From: Kribbella pittospori
Lineage (GTDB): Bacteria; Actinomycetota; Actinomycetes; Propionibacteriales; Kribbellaceae
Direction: 5' to 3'
Length of the DNA: 64,000 nt
Assembly (NCBI RefSeq): GCF_004331465.1
Contig: NZ_SJKB01000004.1
Span: 620,001-684,000, forward strand
In this document: positions 25,503-33,594 of the stretch, piece by piece
Layout: each line of letters begins with the position of its first letter
Position numbering within the stretch: position 1 is the stretch's first letter
Notes under the pieces: model-generated
Databases searched by the model: none
Told to the model about the DNA's origin: nothing
What the model saw: only the letters and a program-made list of their open reading frames with translations
Position numbers and translations under genes: made by a program

Positions 25503-26494
25503 GACGTAACCTCCTCGCCGACGGCCGTGGGGGCGGCCGCCGGGGTGGTGAGTTCGTCGGCGGCGGCGAGTGCCCCACCGGTGCTCCAGTACAGGACGGG
25601 TCCGGACAGCTCGTTGCGGTGACTGCTCAGCCACAACAGCGCTTTCGCGTTGTAGACCGGGTCGGCAACGAAACCGCTGTGCTGCAACAAGGCGGCGGCC
25701 AACTCGTCGGCTTCCGGCCATCCCCCGCCGTACCCGGGGCCGCGTCCGTCGACCACTCTCCAGCGGGGCAGCGGGCCGGTGGCGCCGATCAGCCGGGCGC
25801 ACTCCTCCGCGCGTGTCGCAACCTGCGCCTCGATCTCCTCGACGGGCCGCGAGACCGACACACCGACGACCTCGATGCCGTTGGTTGACGCGAGGCCGGC
25901 GAGCAGTCCGGCGATGCTGCCGCCCGAGCCGACCGGGATCACGACGCTCGCGGAGCCGATCCGTCGTTCGGCCAACTGCGACACCAACTCCGCGGCGGCG
26001 ACGGCGAACCCGCACGCGCCCACCGGTGTCGCTCCACCGCGAGGTACGACGTACGGCCGCCGGCCCTGGGCCCGGAGCCGTCCCGCCAGCTCGCGCGCGT
26101 GGATGTCCATGCTCCTGCGATCGGCGGAGCCGGTGAACTCCACGGCCGCCCCGGCCCTTCTGGACAAGGCCAGCGCGGCTGCACCATCGCGCGGGTTGCC
26201 GTAGCAGACCTGCACGACGGCGATGCCTTGTCCGGCCGCAGCCACAGCCAGCAGAGCGGCGAAGTTCGAAGGAGGACCGCCCGCGACCACGATGGTGTCG
26301 GCCTGCAGCGACACCGCGTCCCCAAGGACGAACTCGAGAGTGCGCACCTTGTTGCCACCCCAGGCGAACCCGGTCAAGTCGTCGCGTTTCACGAGTACGT
26401 CGCGCAGTCCCGGCATACCCGCGAGGTCCGCCACGTGCTGCAGCGGAGTTGGGAAGGTCCCGAGCGGCACGCGGGGAAGGTCGGTCAGCGCCAC
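25499..26494 (-). CDS. PLP-dependent ACC-deaminase/D-cysteine-desulfhydrase-family enzyme
   Basis: 331 residues of fold-type II PLP enzymes. The N-terminus (PRVPLGTFPTPLQHVADL) and LVKRDDLTGFAWGGNKVRTLEFVLGDA carry the PLP Lys (GGNKVR). GGPPSNFAALLA stands where the family has the substrate-binding Ser-Asn, and IPVGSGGSIAGLLAGL binds the cofactor phosphate. Family members deaminate ACC or release H2S or sulfite from D-cysteine or L-cysteate-like compounds. GTG 26494 follows GGGAG. Overlaps both neighbours. Substrate unknown. Confidence 0.85.
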   Translation of the reverse strand: MALTDLPRVPLGTFPTPLQHVADLAGMPGLRDVLVKRDDLTGFAWGGNKVRTLEFVLGDAVSLQADTIVVAGGPPSNFAALLAVAAAGQGIAVVQVCYGNPRDGAAALALSRRAGAAVEFTGSADRRSMDIHARELAGRLRAQGRRPYVVPRGGATPVGACGFAVAAAELVSQLAERRIGSASVVIPVGSGGSIAGLLAGLASTNGIEVVGVSVSRPVEEIEAQVATRAEECARLIGATGPLPRWRVVDGRGPGYGGGWPEADELAAALLQHSGFVADPVYNAKALLWLSSHRNELSGPVLYWSTGGALAAADELTTPAAAPTAVGEEVTS

Positions 26495-27834
26495 GACGCA
26501 CTCTCCCCGGCCCGACGACGGGTGGCGCGGGCCACCACCTCGTCGGCCATGGCAGCAGCGGCGCCGGTGTCGAACCGGTCGAGTTCGGCCAGCTCGGCGG
26601 GCTCGATCTGCCCGTCGAGCACGGCTGTCAGCGAACGGCCGGAGCCGATCGCGGCGCGGTACGCGTCCTGCAGCGTGGCCTGCGCCCGGTGCTTGCCCAG
26701 CCGCGCCGACATCACGCTCAGCAGGCGCTCCGAGGACGCCGTCCCGGTCGCTTCCAGGTTCGCAAGCATGCGTGCCGGATCGACCTCGAGTCCGCGGACC
26801 AGCGATCGCGTCATACCGGACGCGGCGAGAACGTAGTGGCTGAGCTCCGGCAGCACGACCCACTCGGTCTTCCACGAGCGCCCGTCCCGCTCGTGCTCGC
26901 CGACCAACGTCTCGGCGAGCACACCCGCCGAGGATCGAACCAGGCGGGCGAGCGTGACGATCTGCTCGGACACCTCGGGATTGCGCTTGTGTGGCATCGA
27001 AATACTGCCCACCGTGGTCGCCGGGGTCGGCTCGCGCACCTCGGCCAGCTCGGCACGGGCGAGCATGTAGACCTCGTTGGCGATCCGCGCCATCGCGCCG
27101 ACCACAACAGCCATCACCTGTGCGAACTCCGCGAGCCGATCGCGCGTGGTCAACCAGGAGATCGCCGGCTCGCCCAGACCCAGTCGATCGCAGTACGCCG
27201 TACGCAGCGGCAACGCCTGCACACCGAAGAACCCGAGCACGCCGACCGCTCCACCAAGCTCGGCCACCAGCCAGCGATCACGGCCCTGCCGAAGACGTTC
27301 CAGACTGCGCCCGACCTCGTCGGCCCACGTCGCGGCCTTGAACCCGAACGTGATCGGAGCCCCCGGCTGACCGTGGGTGCGACCAAGCATCGGCGTCTCC
27401 CGGTACCGCGCGGCAAGAGACAGGAGCTCTGCCTCGATCGCCCAGAGGTCCCGCCAGACCAGCTCGCCGACCTCGGCGATCTCCAGGACCTGCGCGGTGT
27501 CCGAGATGTCCTGAACAGTCGTGCCGTAGTACACGTGCTCGGCCGCGTCCGCGGGCAGCATCCGCTGCAGCACCTGGATCAGACCGAGCGTCGAGTGCGA
27601 GGTCGTCCGGGTGCCTTCCGCAACGGCTTCCAGATCCAGCTCCGCACCACGGAGCCCTGCGATGGCAGCCGCTGACGAGGCCGGGATGATGCCGACGTCC
27701 GCCTGGGCCACGGCCAGCGCGATGACCACGTCGAGCCATCGGGCGACGCGGGTCGACTCAGCGAAGATCCCGCGGCTCTCCGCGGTACTCCACTGGTGCC
27801 CGAAGATCGCGGAGTCGATCAGATGTGCGTCCAT
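26485..27834 (-). CDS. Adenylosuccinate-lyase/carboxymuconate-cycloisomerase-like enzyme
   Basis: 449 residues of the fumarase/aspartase superfamily but of a different branch from 23988. Features: YYGTTVQDISDTAQVLEI, GRTHGQPGAPITFGFK, and signature GSISMPHKRNPEVSEQI with its catalytic Ser. Order and spacing fit the adenylosuccinate lyase / 3-carboxymuconate cycloisomerase branch. A biosynthetic purB role is unlikely in this context. Two different lyases of one superfamily in one operon suggest two successive eliminations or additions. Start ATG 27834 lies within the end of the upstream gene (16-base overlap). Confidence 0.85.
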   Translation of the reverse strand: MDAHLIDSAIFGHQWSTAESRGIFAESTRVARWLDVVIALAVAQADVGIIPASSAAAIAGLRGAELDLEAVAEGTRTTSHSTLGLIQVLQRMLPADAAEHVYYGTTVQDISDTAQVLEIAEVGELVWRDLWAIEAELLSLAARYRETPMLGRTHGQPGAPITFGFKAATWADEVGRSLERLRQGRDRWLVAELGGAVGVLGFFGVQALPLRTAYCDRLGLGEPAISWLTTRDRLAEFAQVMAVVVGAMARIANEVYMLARAELAEVREPTPATTVGSISMPHKRNPEVSEQIVTLARLVRSSAGVLAETLVGEHERDGRSWKTEWVVLPELSHYVLAASGMTRSLVRGLEVDPARMLANLEATGTASSERLLSVMSARLGKHRAQATLQDAYRAAIGSGRSLTAVLDGQIEPAELAELDRFDTGAAAAMADEVVARATRRRAGESASWR

Positions 27835-28751
27835 GCGACCCCCGACCGATCGACGATCGTCTCGAGCGCCGCGCGCACCTCGGCCAGCGACGCACCCCAA
27901 GGCACGACCGTTCCGGTGGGCTCGCTCTCGATGCCCTCCTGGAGCAGGCAGCAGCGGGTGAGCGTACGTCGGCCGTCCGCCGTCAGCCACTGTCGCGGAC
28001 AGATGTCGACGCGTTCTGGCGTGCTGCCGTAGAACCACTGATGGATCTGATTGGAGCGTTCACACCCGAGCAGCGTCCAGTCGCGCTCCGGCGGTCGTTC
28101 GTCCAGGAACGACACCGAGCTGCCCGGGAAGTCCATCCCCGAACCACGGCACGGGATCAGCACATCGCGCGGTGGTACGTCGTACTCCTCGGCGAGGAGG
28201 CGCCGGCTGTCGACCAGCTCCGGTACGACGACGATCGGCGGGAGATCCTCGGCCGTCGCGAGCACCCGGCGTACCTGGTCGAGCAACTTGGCCGGGCCGG
28301 GCGGGACGACGTCGACGAGCCTGATCCGGATCGGTGCCGGGTTGAGGATGAAGCTCACGTGGGAGTACAGCCCCTCGACCACGACACATCGCACGCCGGG
28401 GACGGCCGCCTCCGCGGCTGCAGCGAGCTGTGAGGGAACGGCGGTGTCGACGGTCTCGTCGACCACTACGGCACAGTCGTCAGGACCGGCCAGTACCCGG
28501 GCGGCGACGGTCAGCGTGAAGAGGTCCGCGGACGGCTTGCGATCCACCTCGACGAGCGCGACGCGACCCTCGTGCCGGGCCACGATGAAGCGGGTCCGGA
28601 AGTACACCTCGCGATCGGTGAAGTGATCGGCCAGCCAGACTGGGTCGAGGGTCGGGACGGCCGCGACGGCGACCTGGCGGTAGCGCGACGGGATGACGTT
28701 CGGTGCCGCCGGATCCGTCGGCCGGATGGTGACTGGCTCCTCAGTGCGCAC
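27819..28751 (-). CDS. Unknown protein with conserved cysteines (DUF7714-like, tentative)
   Basis: 310 residues, no fold I can assign. Notable stretches: VLIPCRGSGMDFPGSSVSFLDERPPERDW, LLGCERSNQIHQWFYG, VDICPRQWLTADGRRTLTRCCLLQEG. The spaced Cys (PCRG, GCER, ICPRQ, TRCC) and His could bind a metal or cluster. A weak memory links this sequence type to actinobacterial DUF7714 proteins. It starts with GTG inside the ComA-like gene end (11-base overlap) and overlaps the next lyase. A role in the same pathway is very likely; the reaction is unknown. Confidence 0.7.
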   Translation of the reverse strand: MRTEEPVTIRPTDPAAPNVIPSRYRQVAVAAVPTLDPVWLADHFTDREVYFRTRFIVARHEGRVALVEVDRKPSADLFTLTVAARVLAGPDDCAVVVDETVDTAVPSQLAAAAEAAVPGVRCVVVEGLYSHVSFILNPAPIRIRLVDVVPPGPAKLLDQVRRVLATAEDLPPIVVVPELVDSRRLLAEEYDVPPRDVLIPCRGSGMDFPGSSVSFLDERPPERDWTLLGCERSNQIHQWFYGSTPERVDICPRQWLTADGRRTLTRCCLLQEGIESEPTGTVVPWGASLAEVRAALETIVDRSGVAWTHI

Positions 28752-29535
28752 GAGCCGAGCTCTCCAGCGCAGCGCCGAGCCCGATCGTGTCGGAGCGGAG
28801 TCCGCGGCGCAGCGTCTCCAGGCCCATCACGTCGTCCACCGCGATGTTGCCGAGGTTCACCTCGGGACCGAGCCGCCGGATCAGGTGCGCCTGCTGCGCT
28901 CGCTGCGGCGCCTCGTAGATGATCAGCTCGGCGGCGGCGGACGAGGCGAGCTCGTCGAGCAGGTCCTCGCGCAGGTAGCCACTCGCGTCGTACAGACCCA
29001 CGGTGCCGCTCTCGCGACCCTCGGCCACCAGCCAGCCGGCGCCGGCCTCCAGATCCGTCTCGAGTTCGGTGACCCACTCGGCTGCGGACACAGCGTCACC
29101 GGGGTTCTTGCTGCCGACCTCGGCGAAGACCTCGAACCCGAGCGACCGGGCCTGCCGGATGATCCGGTGTTTCTCGGCCAGCAGCATGTCCGTGCTCCCC
29201 CGGGACACCTCGACGCACTCGAAACCCGCCCAGGTCGCGAACTCGAAGAACTCGTCCACCCGGTCCTGCAGCCAGGCGATCTCGAGTAGGGTGCCGCCGG
29301 TGCACGGCTTGACGTGGTGGTCGCGCAGCGTCCGGACCTTCTCGGCCAGCGCCGGCTCGATGTACGCCGTACCCCAACCGAGCTTCCAGACGTCGATCCA
29401 GCCGGAGTACGCCTTGAGTACGGACTCCACCCGGTCCAGGGAATACCCTTTGTCCAAGACATGGGTCAGCCCGGCCGACCGGGGCTTGGCGGGCCGCTCC
29501 GGCAGCGTCAGGAAGCTCGGACCAGCTCCAGCCAT
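28741..29535 (-). CDS. ComA/phosphosulfolactate-synthase-like protein
   Basis: 264 residues, TIM barrel of the ComA family (which adds sulfite to phosphoenolpyruvate). Motifs: GYSLDRVESVLKAYSGWIDVWKLGWGTAYI (KxGWGT), VKPCTGGTLLEIAW, ECVEVSRGSTDML, and EVFAEVGSKNPGD. Starting at ATG 29535 gives a standard N-terminus; a GTG at 29574 is possible. It heads the lyase operon, behind the divergent promoter with the SARP regulator. Family links to sulfonates are known (coenzyme M), but the partner enzymes of coenzyme M synthesis are absent here, so the substrate is open. Confidence 0.85.
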   Translation of the reverse strand: MAGAGPSFLTLPERPAKPRSAGLTHVLDKGYSLDRVESVLKAYSGWIDVWKLGWGTAYIEPALAEKVRTLRDHHVKPCTGGTLLEIAWLQDRVDEFFEFATWAGFECVEVSRGSTDMLLAEKHRIIRQARSLGFEVFAEVGSKNPGDAVSAAEWVTELETDLEAGAGWLVAEGRESGTVGLYDASGYLREDLLDELASSAAAELIIYEAPQRAQQAHLIRRLGPEVNLGNIAVDDVMGLETLRRGLRSDTIGLGAALESSARAH

Positions 29536-29585
29536 TGCGCCTGCCTCTCCAGCCGACTCGCCCGGGAGGACCACCCGCCCTCCAC

Positions 29586-29623
29586 TATCAGTGATGTATT
29601 TATACCATAGGAGATGGTCAGCG
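29586..29623. promoter_or_regulatory. Divergent ComA-like/SARP promoter, weak copy of island motif
   Basis: An AT-rich stretch (TATTTATACCATAGG) between divergent genes. Read on the minus strand it has ATCTCCT followed by spaced matches to the motif at 37834 (about half of 35 positions agree). A -10 element such as TATAAA on the minus strand is plausible. Weak evidence. Confidence 0.35.
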
Positions 29624-29651
29624 AAACTGGGGAGAGAGGAGCGTCATCCCG

Positions 29652-32600
29652 ATGTCGAGCCACGCGGCGCCCTCGACGGTCTATGTGCTCGGGGCCTTGA
29701 CGGTCACCGACGCGGACGGTCGTCAGCTCGGCCCGATCCCGGCCGGCCGGGCCGGGATCCTGCTGCGCCGGCTCGTCGCCGCGAGTGGCGCGGTCGTGGA
29801 AATCGATGCTCTGGTGGACTCCCTCTGGGACGATGACGCTCCGCACAGCGCCGACCGCGTGATCGCCTCGCTGGTGAGCAGGGTGCGCCGGGCGGTCGGA
29901 TCCGACGTCATCACCGGCTCCGCGTCCACCGGCTATCGCTTCAACTGCGGACGGGCGTGGACCAGTGACCTCGGCCTCCTGGAGGAGCTGACCAAGTCCG
30001 CGCAGGCCCGCGCCGCCCTGAGCCCAGCCGTGACGGTCACCGCGGCACGCCGCGCCTTCGGCCTGCTCACCCGTGGCCATCCCGAGCTGCCTCCCGCCGT
30101 CGCCCAGCGGACCTGGGCCGAGGACCAGCAGCGCCACGTGGACGCGCTGGCCCGCCGCCTGAACCGGGCCAGCTGGGATGCGCAGGCCCGGCTCGGGATG
30201 TGGAGTGAGATCGAGAACCAGGCCGAGTCGGTCCTGTCCCGCTTCCGCCACGACGAGCAGGCCGGCCGCGCGCTGATGAACGCGCAGTGGCACCTCGGCG
30301 ACCGGGCTTCGGCGTTGCAGACGTACGACGAACTCCGGCTCGAGCTGCGCCGCGAACTCGAGGTCGAACCGAGTCCGGAGACGGACGCCCTGTTCAGCGC
30401 GATCGTCAGCGGCGCCGACCCCGGACCGATCCTCATGCCTCGCCCAGCGTCCGTCGCGGGAAGCTCCACCCTGATCGGCAGGCAGGACGAGTACGCCGCC
30501 ATGGTCGACCGCTGGCATGTCGCGGCCGCCGGTCAGGCCGGGTCGATCGTCGTCACCGGCAGCCCTGGTTCGGGATGCTCCTCGCTCGCGCAGGAGCTGG
30601 CCGACTACGCCGAGCGCGGCGGCGCGCGAGCAATCAGGGTCGACTGCTTCGAGGGCGAGCGATCCTCACCGCTCCAGCCGCTCCTCACCGTGCTCAGCCG
30701 GATCCTTCTCTCCACCGCTCCCGACGCCCTGCCGGCCATGCTCGGCTCCTGGACGGACACCGCGGTGGAGCTGGTGCCGGATCTGCGTGACGTCGTGGGC
30801 GTCACGGAGTACCGGCGCGCGAGCCCGGAGATCGAGCATCGGCGGATCCTCAACACGCTGCGCCATGTGCTCGCGACCGCGGCGGAGGATCGACCTCTGC
30901 TGCTGTACTTCGACGACCTGCACCTCGCCGGCACGGCCACGGTGGAAGCACTTCAGTGGCTCCTCCACACGATCGACGACGTACCACTCCTCGTGGTGGC
31001 GACCGTTCCGTCCGACCGCCTGGACCCAGAGCTGCGCGCGCTGGCCGGCAACGGCGTACTCGTCGAGCTCGGACCGCTCGACGAGTCGGACGTTGCGTTG
31101 CTGGCACAGCAGGCGGGGAGCGCGACCGAGGCAGCCTTCGTCTGGGAGCTCACCCAAGGCCACCCGATGTTCGTGGTCGAGGTCCTCGCCGCGCTCACCC
31201 GCGGCGAGAACAAGGCGGAGATCCCCGGCACGCTGCGCTCGATGGTTCTGGACCGGGTACGGCGCAGTGGCAGCGACGTCGAGGAATTACTCCAGTCCGC
31301 ATCGGTGATCGGGACCGCCTTCGACGTCGACACCCTCGAGCAGCTCGTCGGCCGCCCGGCGGTCAACCTCATGCCCACACTGCAGAAGGCGATGGCCGCC
31401 GGACTGCTTGCCTCCCGCAACGAGTTGTTCGTCTCGTCTCCGCCGATCCTGGGCCAGGCGCTGTACGACAACCTGCCCGGACCAGTCCGGGTCCTGCGGC
31501 ACCGTCAACTCGCGGAGATCTTCTCGGCGCGGCCGGAACTGCGGGCACATCACCAGCAACGAGCCGGACTGACCGAGGCCGCGGCGAGATCGTGGTACGA
31601 AGCGGCCACACTGGCCCGCCGTTCGTTTGCGAACGCCGACGCCGTACGCCTGTTCACGAACGCCCTCGACACCGCCCGCCAGGCAGACGACCAAGAGCTC
31701 GGAGGGCTCGCGCTGATCGGACGCGGCGCGGCCCGTGAGGAGCTCGGAGACTTCGACGCGGCGACGGACGACCACCAGGAGGCCGAGGCGATCGCGGTCG
31801 CCCGAGGTGACCGCTCGCTCCGGGCGACCGCGGTCGAGCGGCTCGGCTGGACGGCGTACTACCGGCGCGACGTCGAGGAGGCGGTGGCGCGCGCGGACGA
31901 GGCCTCCCGGATGCCCGGCGCCCGGCCGAGCGCGTGGAACCTGCTCGGACGGACCAAGCATTGGGCGGGCGACTTCGATGCGGCCCATCGCGCCTACGAG
32001 CGGGCGTTGAACGAGAACGGCGACGAGGACGGCGCGGTGAAGGCCTCGGTGTCGAGCTGTCTCGGCGCCCTGCTCGCCCACGCCGACCGGTACGGCGAGG
32101 CCATCGAGGTGCTCGACGATGCGGTCGCGGTCTCGAACAGCATCGGCGCGTTCCATCCGCTGCTGCGGGCGCTGTTCTTCGCCGGCCTGGCCCGGGGCAA
32201 CGCCGGAGACCTCTCGGGCGCCTTGACCGTGCTGCAGACGAAGGCGCAGATCCTGGAGCGGTACGACGTCTCGTTCTACCGCGCGCGGACGAACACGACC
32301 CTGGCCTGGGTGTGGCGCGAGCTGGGCGAACCGATCCGGGCGCACGAGTTGTCGGAGCTGGCCCTCAGTCAGTCCCGTGAGGTGGAGGCGGGCAGCCTGC
32401 AGATCGAGCAGGAACTGCATGCCCTGTGCTCGCTCGCGGACAGCGAGCGTCTCGACGGCCAGGCCGACCGCGCAGCCGAACGCCTGGAGACGGCCGGGCG
32501 CCTGATCGAGCACTGGCTGCCGTTCCGGTGGCGAGCGGATCTGCGGGTCCGCGAGGTGGCCTGCCGGATGGGACTTCAGGACCCTGAAGCGCTGCTCGAG

Positions 32601-32831
32601 GCCGCGCGTGCAGCCAGCTCACTCAAGTACCAGGCACTGGCCTTCCACCTGCTCGGACGCGGCGAGGAGGCAGCCACTGTCGCCCGCCAGACCGGTTCTC
32701 TCCTGCTCCTCGGTGAGGTCGGGGCTCCCGACGAGGCACGTACGGCGCTGCGTCGACTGGAGGCGACGCTCCCCCGCCAGCTCAGGTCGTGCTTTGCGCA
32801 GGCGGGGCGGCTGCCGCGCGCCAACTCCTGA
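29652..32831 (+). CDS. Large SARP/AfsR-like transcriptional regulator
   Basis: 1059 residues. An OmpR-type winged helix (about 5-95) and a bacterial transcriptional activation domain (about 100-250) at the N-terminus are typical of SARP proteins. Then a NACHT/AAA-like domain (about 275-560) and a TPR-rich C-terminal half (about 610-1040). The P-loop at residues 303-311 reads GSPGSGCSS: Cys replaces the usual Lys, so nucleotide binding may be lost or altered. A Walker B stretch LLLYFDDLH is present. Codon 546 is a rare TTA (31287-31289). It sits between two divergent operons of the island and is the best candidate for its main activator. ATG 29652 follows GAGAGGAG. Confidence 0.88.
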   Translation: MSSHAAPSTVYVLGALTVTDADGRQLGPIPAGRAGILLRRLVAASGAVVEIDALVDSLWDDDAPHSADRVIASLVSRVRRAVGSDVITGSASTGYRFNCGRAWTSDLGLLEELTKSAQARAALSPAVTVTAARRAFGLLTRGHPELPPAVAQRTWAEDQQRHVDALARRLNRASWDAQARLGMWSEIENQAESVLSRFRHDEQAGRALMNAQWHLGDRASALQTYDELRLELRRELEVEPSPETDALFSAIVSGADPGPILMPRPASVAGSSTLIGRQDEYAAMVDRWHVAAAGQAGSIVVTGSPGSGCSSLAQELADYAERGGARAIRVDCFEGERSSPLQPLLTVLSRILLSTAPDALPAMLGSWTDTAVELVPDLRDVVGVTEYRRASPEIEHRRILNTLRHVLATAAEDRPLLLYFDDLHLAGTATVEALQWLLHTIDDVPLLVVATVPSDRLDPELRALAGNGVLVELGPLDESDVALLAQQAGSATEAAFVWELTQGHPMFVVEVLAALTRGENKAEIPGTLRSMVLDRVRRSGSDVEELLQSASVIGTAFDVDTLEQLVGRPAVNLMPTLQKAMAAGLLASRNELFVSSPPILGQALYDNLPGPVRVLRHRQLAEIFSARPELRAHHQQRAGLTEAAARSWYEAATLARRSFANADAVRLFTNALDTARQADDQELGGLALIGRGAAREELGDFDAATDDHQEAEAIAVARGDRSLRATAVERLGWTAYYRRDVEEAVARADEASRMPGARPSAWNLLGRTKHWAGDFDAAHRAYERALNENGDEDGAVKASVSSCLGALLAHADRYGEAIEVLDDAVAVSNSIGAFHPLLRALFFAGLARGNAGDLSGALTVLQTKAQILERYDVSFYRARTNTTLAWVWRELGEPIRAHELSELALSQSREVEAGSLQIEQELHALCSLADSERLDGQADRAAERLETAGRLIEHWLPFRWRADLRVREVACRMGLQDPEALLEAARAASSLKYQALAFHLLGRGEEAATVARQTGSLLLLGEVGAPDEARTALRRLEATLPRQLRSCFAQAGRLPRANS

Positions 32832-33594
32832 GGGTGCCGGCCGCACTGGCGGCCAGTCCGATCCCCCAGAGCAGCGCAACTCCTGACGATCCGCCGATCG
32901 CCGACACCGTGGCGACTGCCTGGACGAACTCCGGCTGATCGTGCGCTGCCGCGCGCGTCATCAGATCGTGCACCGGCGCCAGGCTCTGACCCTGTGCCGC
33001 CCACTGGAGGAACGACCGGCTGAGGTTCGTCGTGGCCGCAGCCCGCGCAACCTCCGACAGACCGTGCGGATCGTCGCCACGCCAGGCATGCACGAGCAGG
33101 ATGCCCGCGAGGACGTCGTCGCCGGTCGGCGTCAGGCCGCCGCCTCGGCCTTCGAGCAGTTCCTTGGCCGCGGGCAGATCGTCGGTGGCCACAGCACGAT
33201 GTACCGAATCCCAGCAGGAGTGGAGATCGTCGGGTACGGCGAGCCGGCCGCGCATCGCATTGAGTGCGGAAGCAGCCAGCTGGAGGTCCCGCGGGCTGGG
33301 AATCCGTGGCCTGAAGAGAGCAGTCCCGGCCAGGTCGATCTGCCACTCGGTCGAGCGCAAGCGCCCGCCATCGCGCCAGACGGCGAGTCCTTCCGGCACC
33401 CGAGCGGGCGCCTGCTCGACGATCAGGTGGATCGGTCCGGGCGCGACAGCAGGTCCGGCCACGGCGTACATCCCGCCGTGGACCTGCACGTAGCAGCCGT
33501 GCCGGAAGGTGCCGACGACGGTTCCGTACGCGCCGTCGGGATGGGCGGCAGCGACGCCCGCCCCGGCGACGATCGGCGCTAGGTGGCTTGTCAC
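32782..33594 (-). CDS. DUF2877 (YlbF/AllH-like) carbamoyltransferase subunit
   Basis: 270 residues with the family signature GGGLTPTGDDVLAGIL near residues 150-165 and a Pro-Ser-Pro-Arg segment before it. In E. coli, DUF2877 protein YlbF (AllH) works with FdrA and DUF1116 YlbE (AllG) as oxamate carbamoyltransferase. The GTG start overlaps the DUF1116 stop, so the two are coupled. The final 50 bases overlap the end of the SARP gene on the other strand. Confidence 0.85.
   Translation of the reverse strand: MTSHLAPIVAGAGVAAAHPDGAYGTVVGTFRHGCYVQVHGGMYAVAGPAVAPGPIHLIVEQAPARVPEGLAVWRDGGRLRSTEWQIDLAGTALFRPRIPSPRDLQLAASALNAMRGRLAVPDDLHSCWDSVHRAVATDDLPAAKELLEGRGGGLTPTGDDVLAGILLVHAWRGDDPHGLSEVARAAATTNLSRSFLQWAAQGQSLAPVHDLMTRAAAHDQPEFVQAVATVSAIGGSSGVALLWGIGLAASAAGTLRSWRAAAAPPAQSTT

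Noticed and set aside
26485..27834. Housekeeping adenylosuccinate lyase (purB)
   Set aside because: The superfamily signature fits, but the gene is embedded in a specialised operon next to another lyase, with no purine genes nearby.
28741..29535. Coenzyme M biosynthesis indicated by the ComA-like gene
   Set aside because: ComB, ComC and related genes are absent and the neighbours are lyases and a PLP enzyme.
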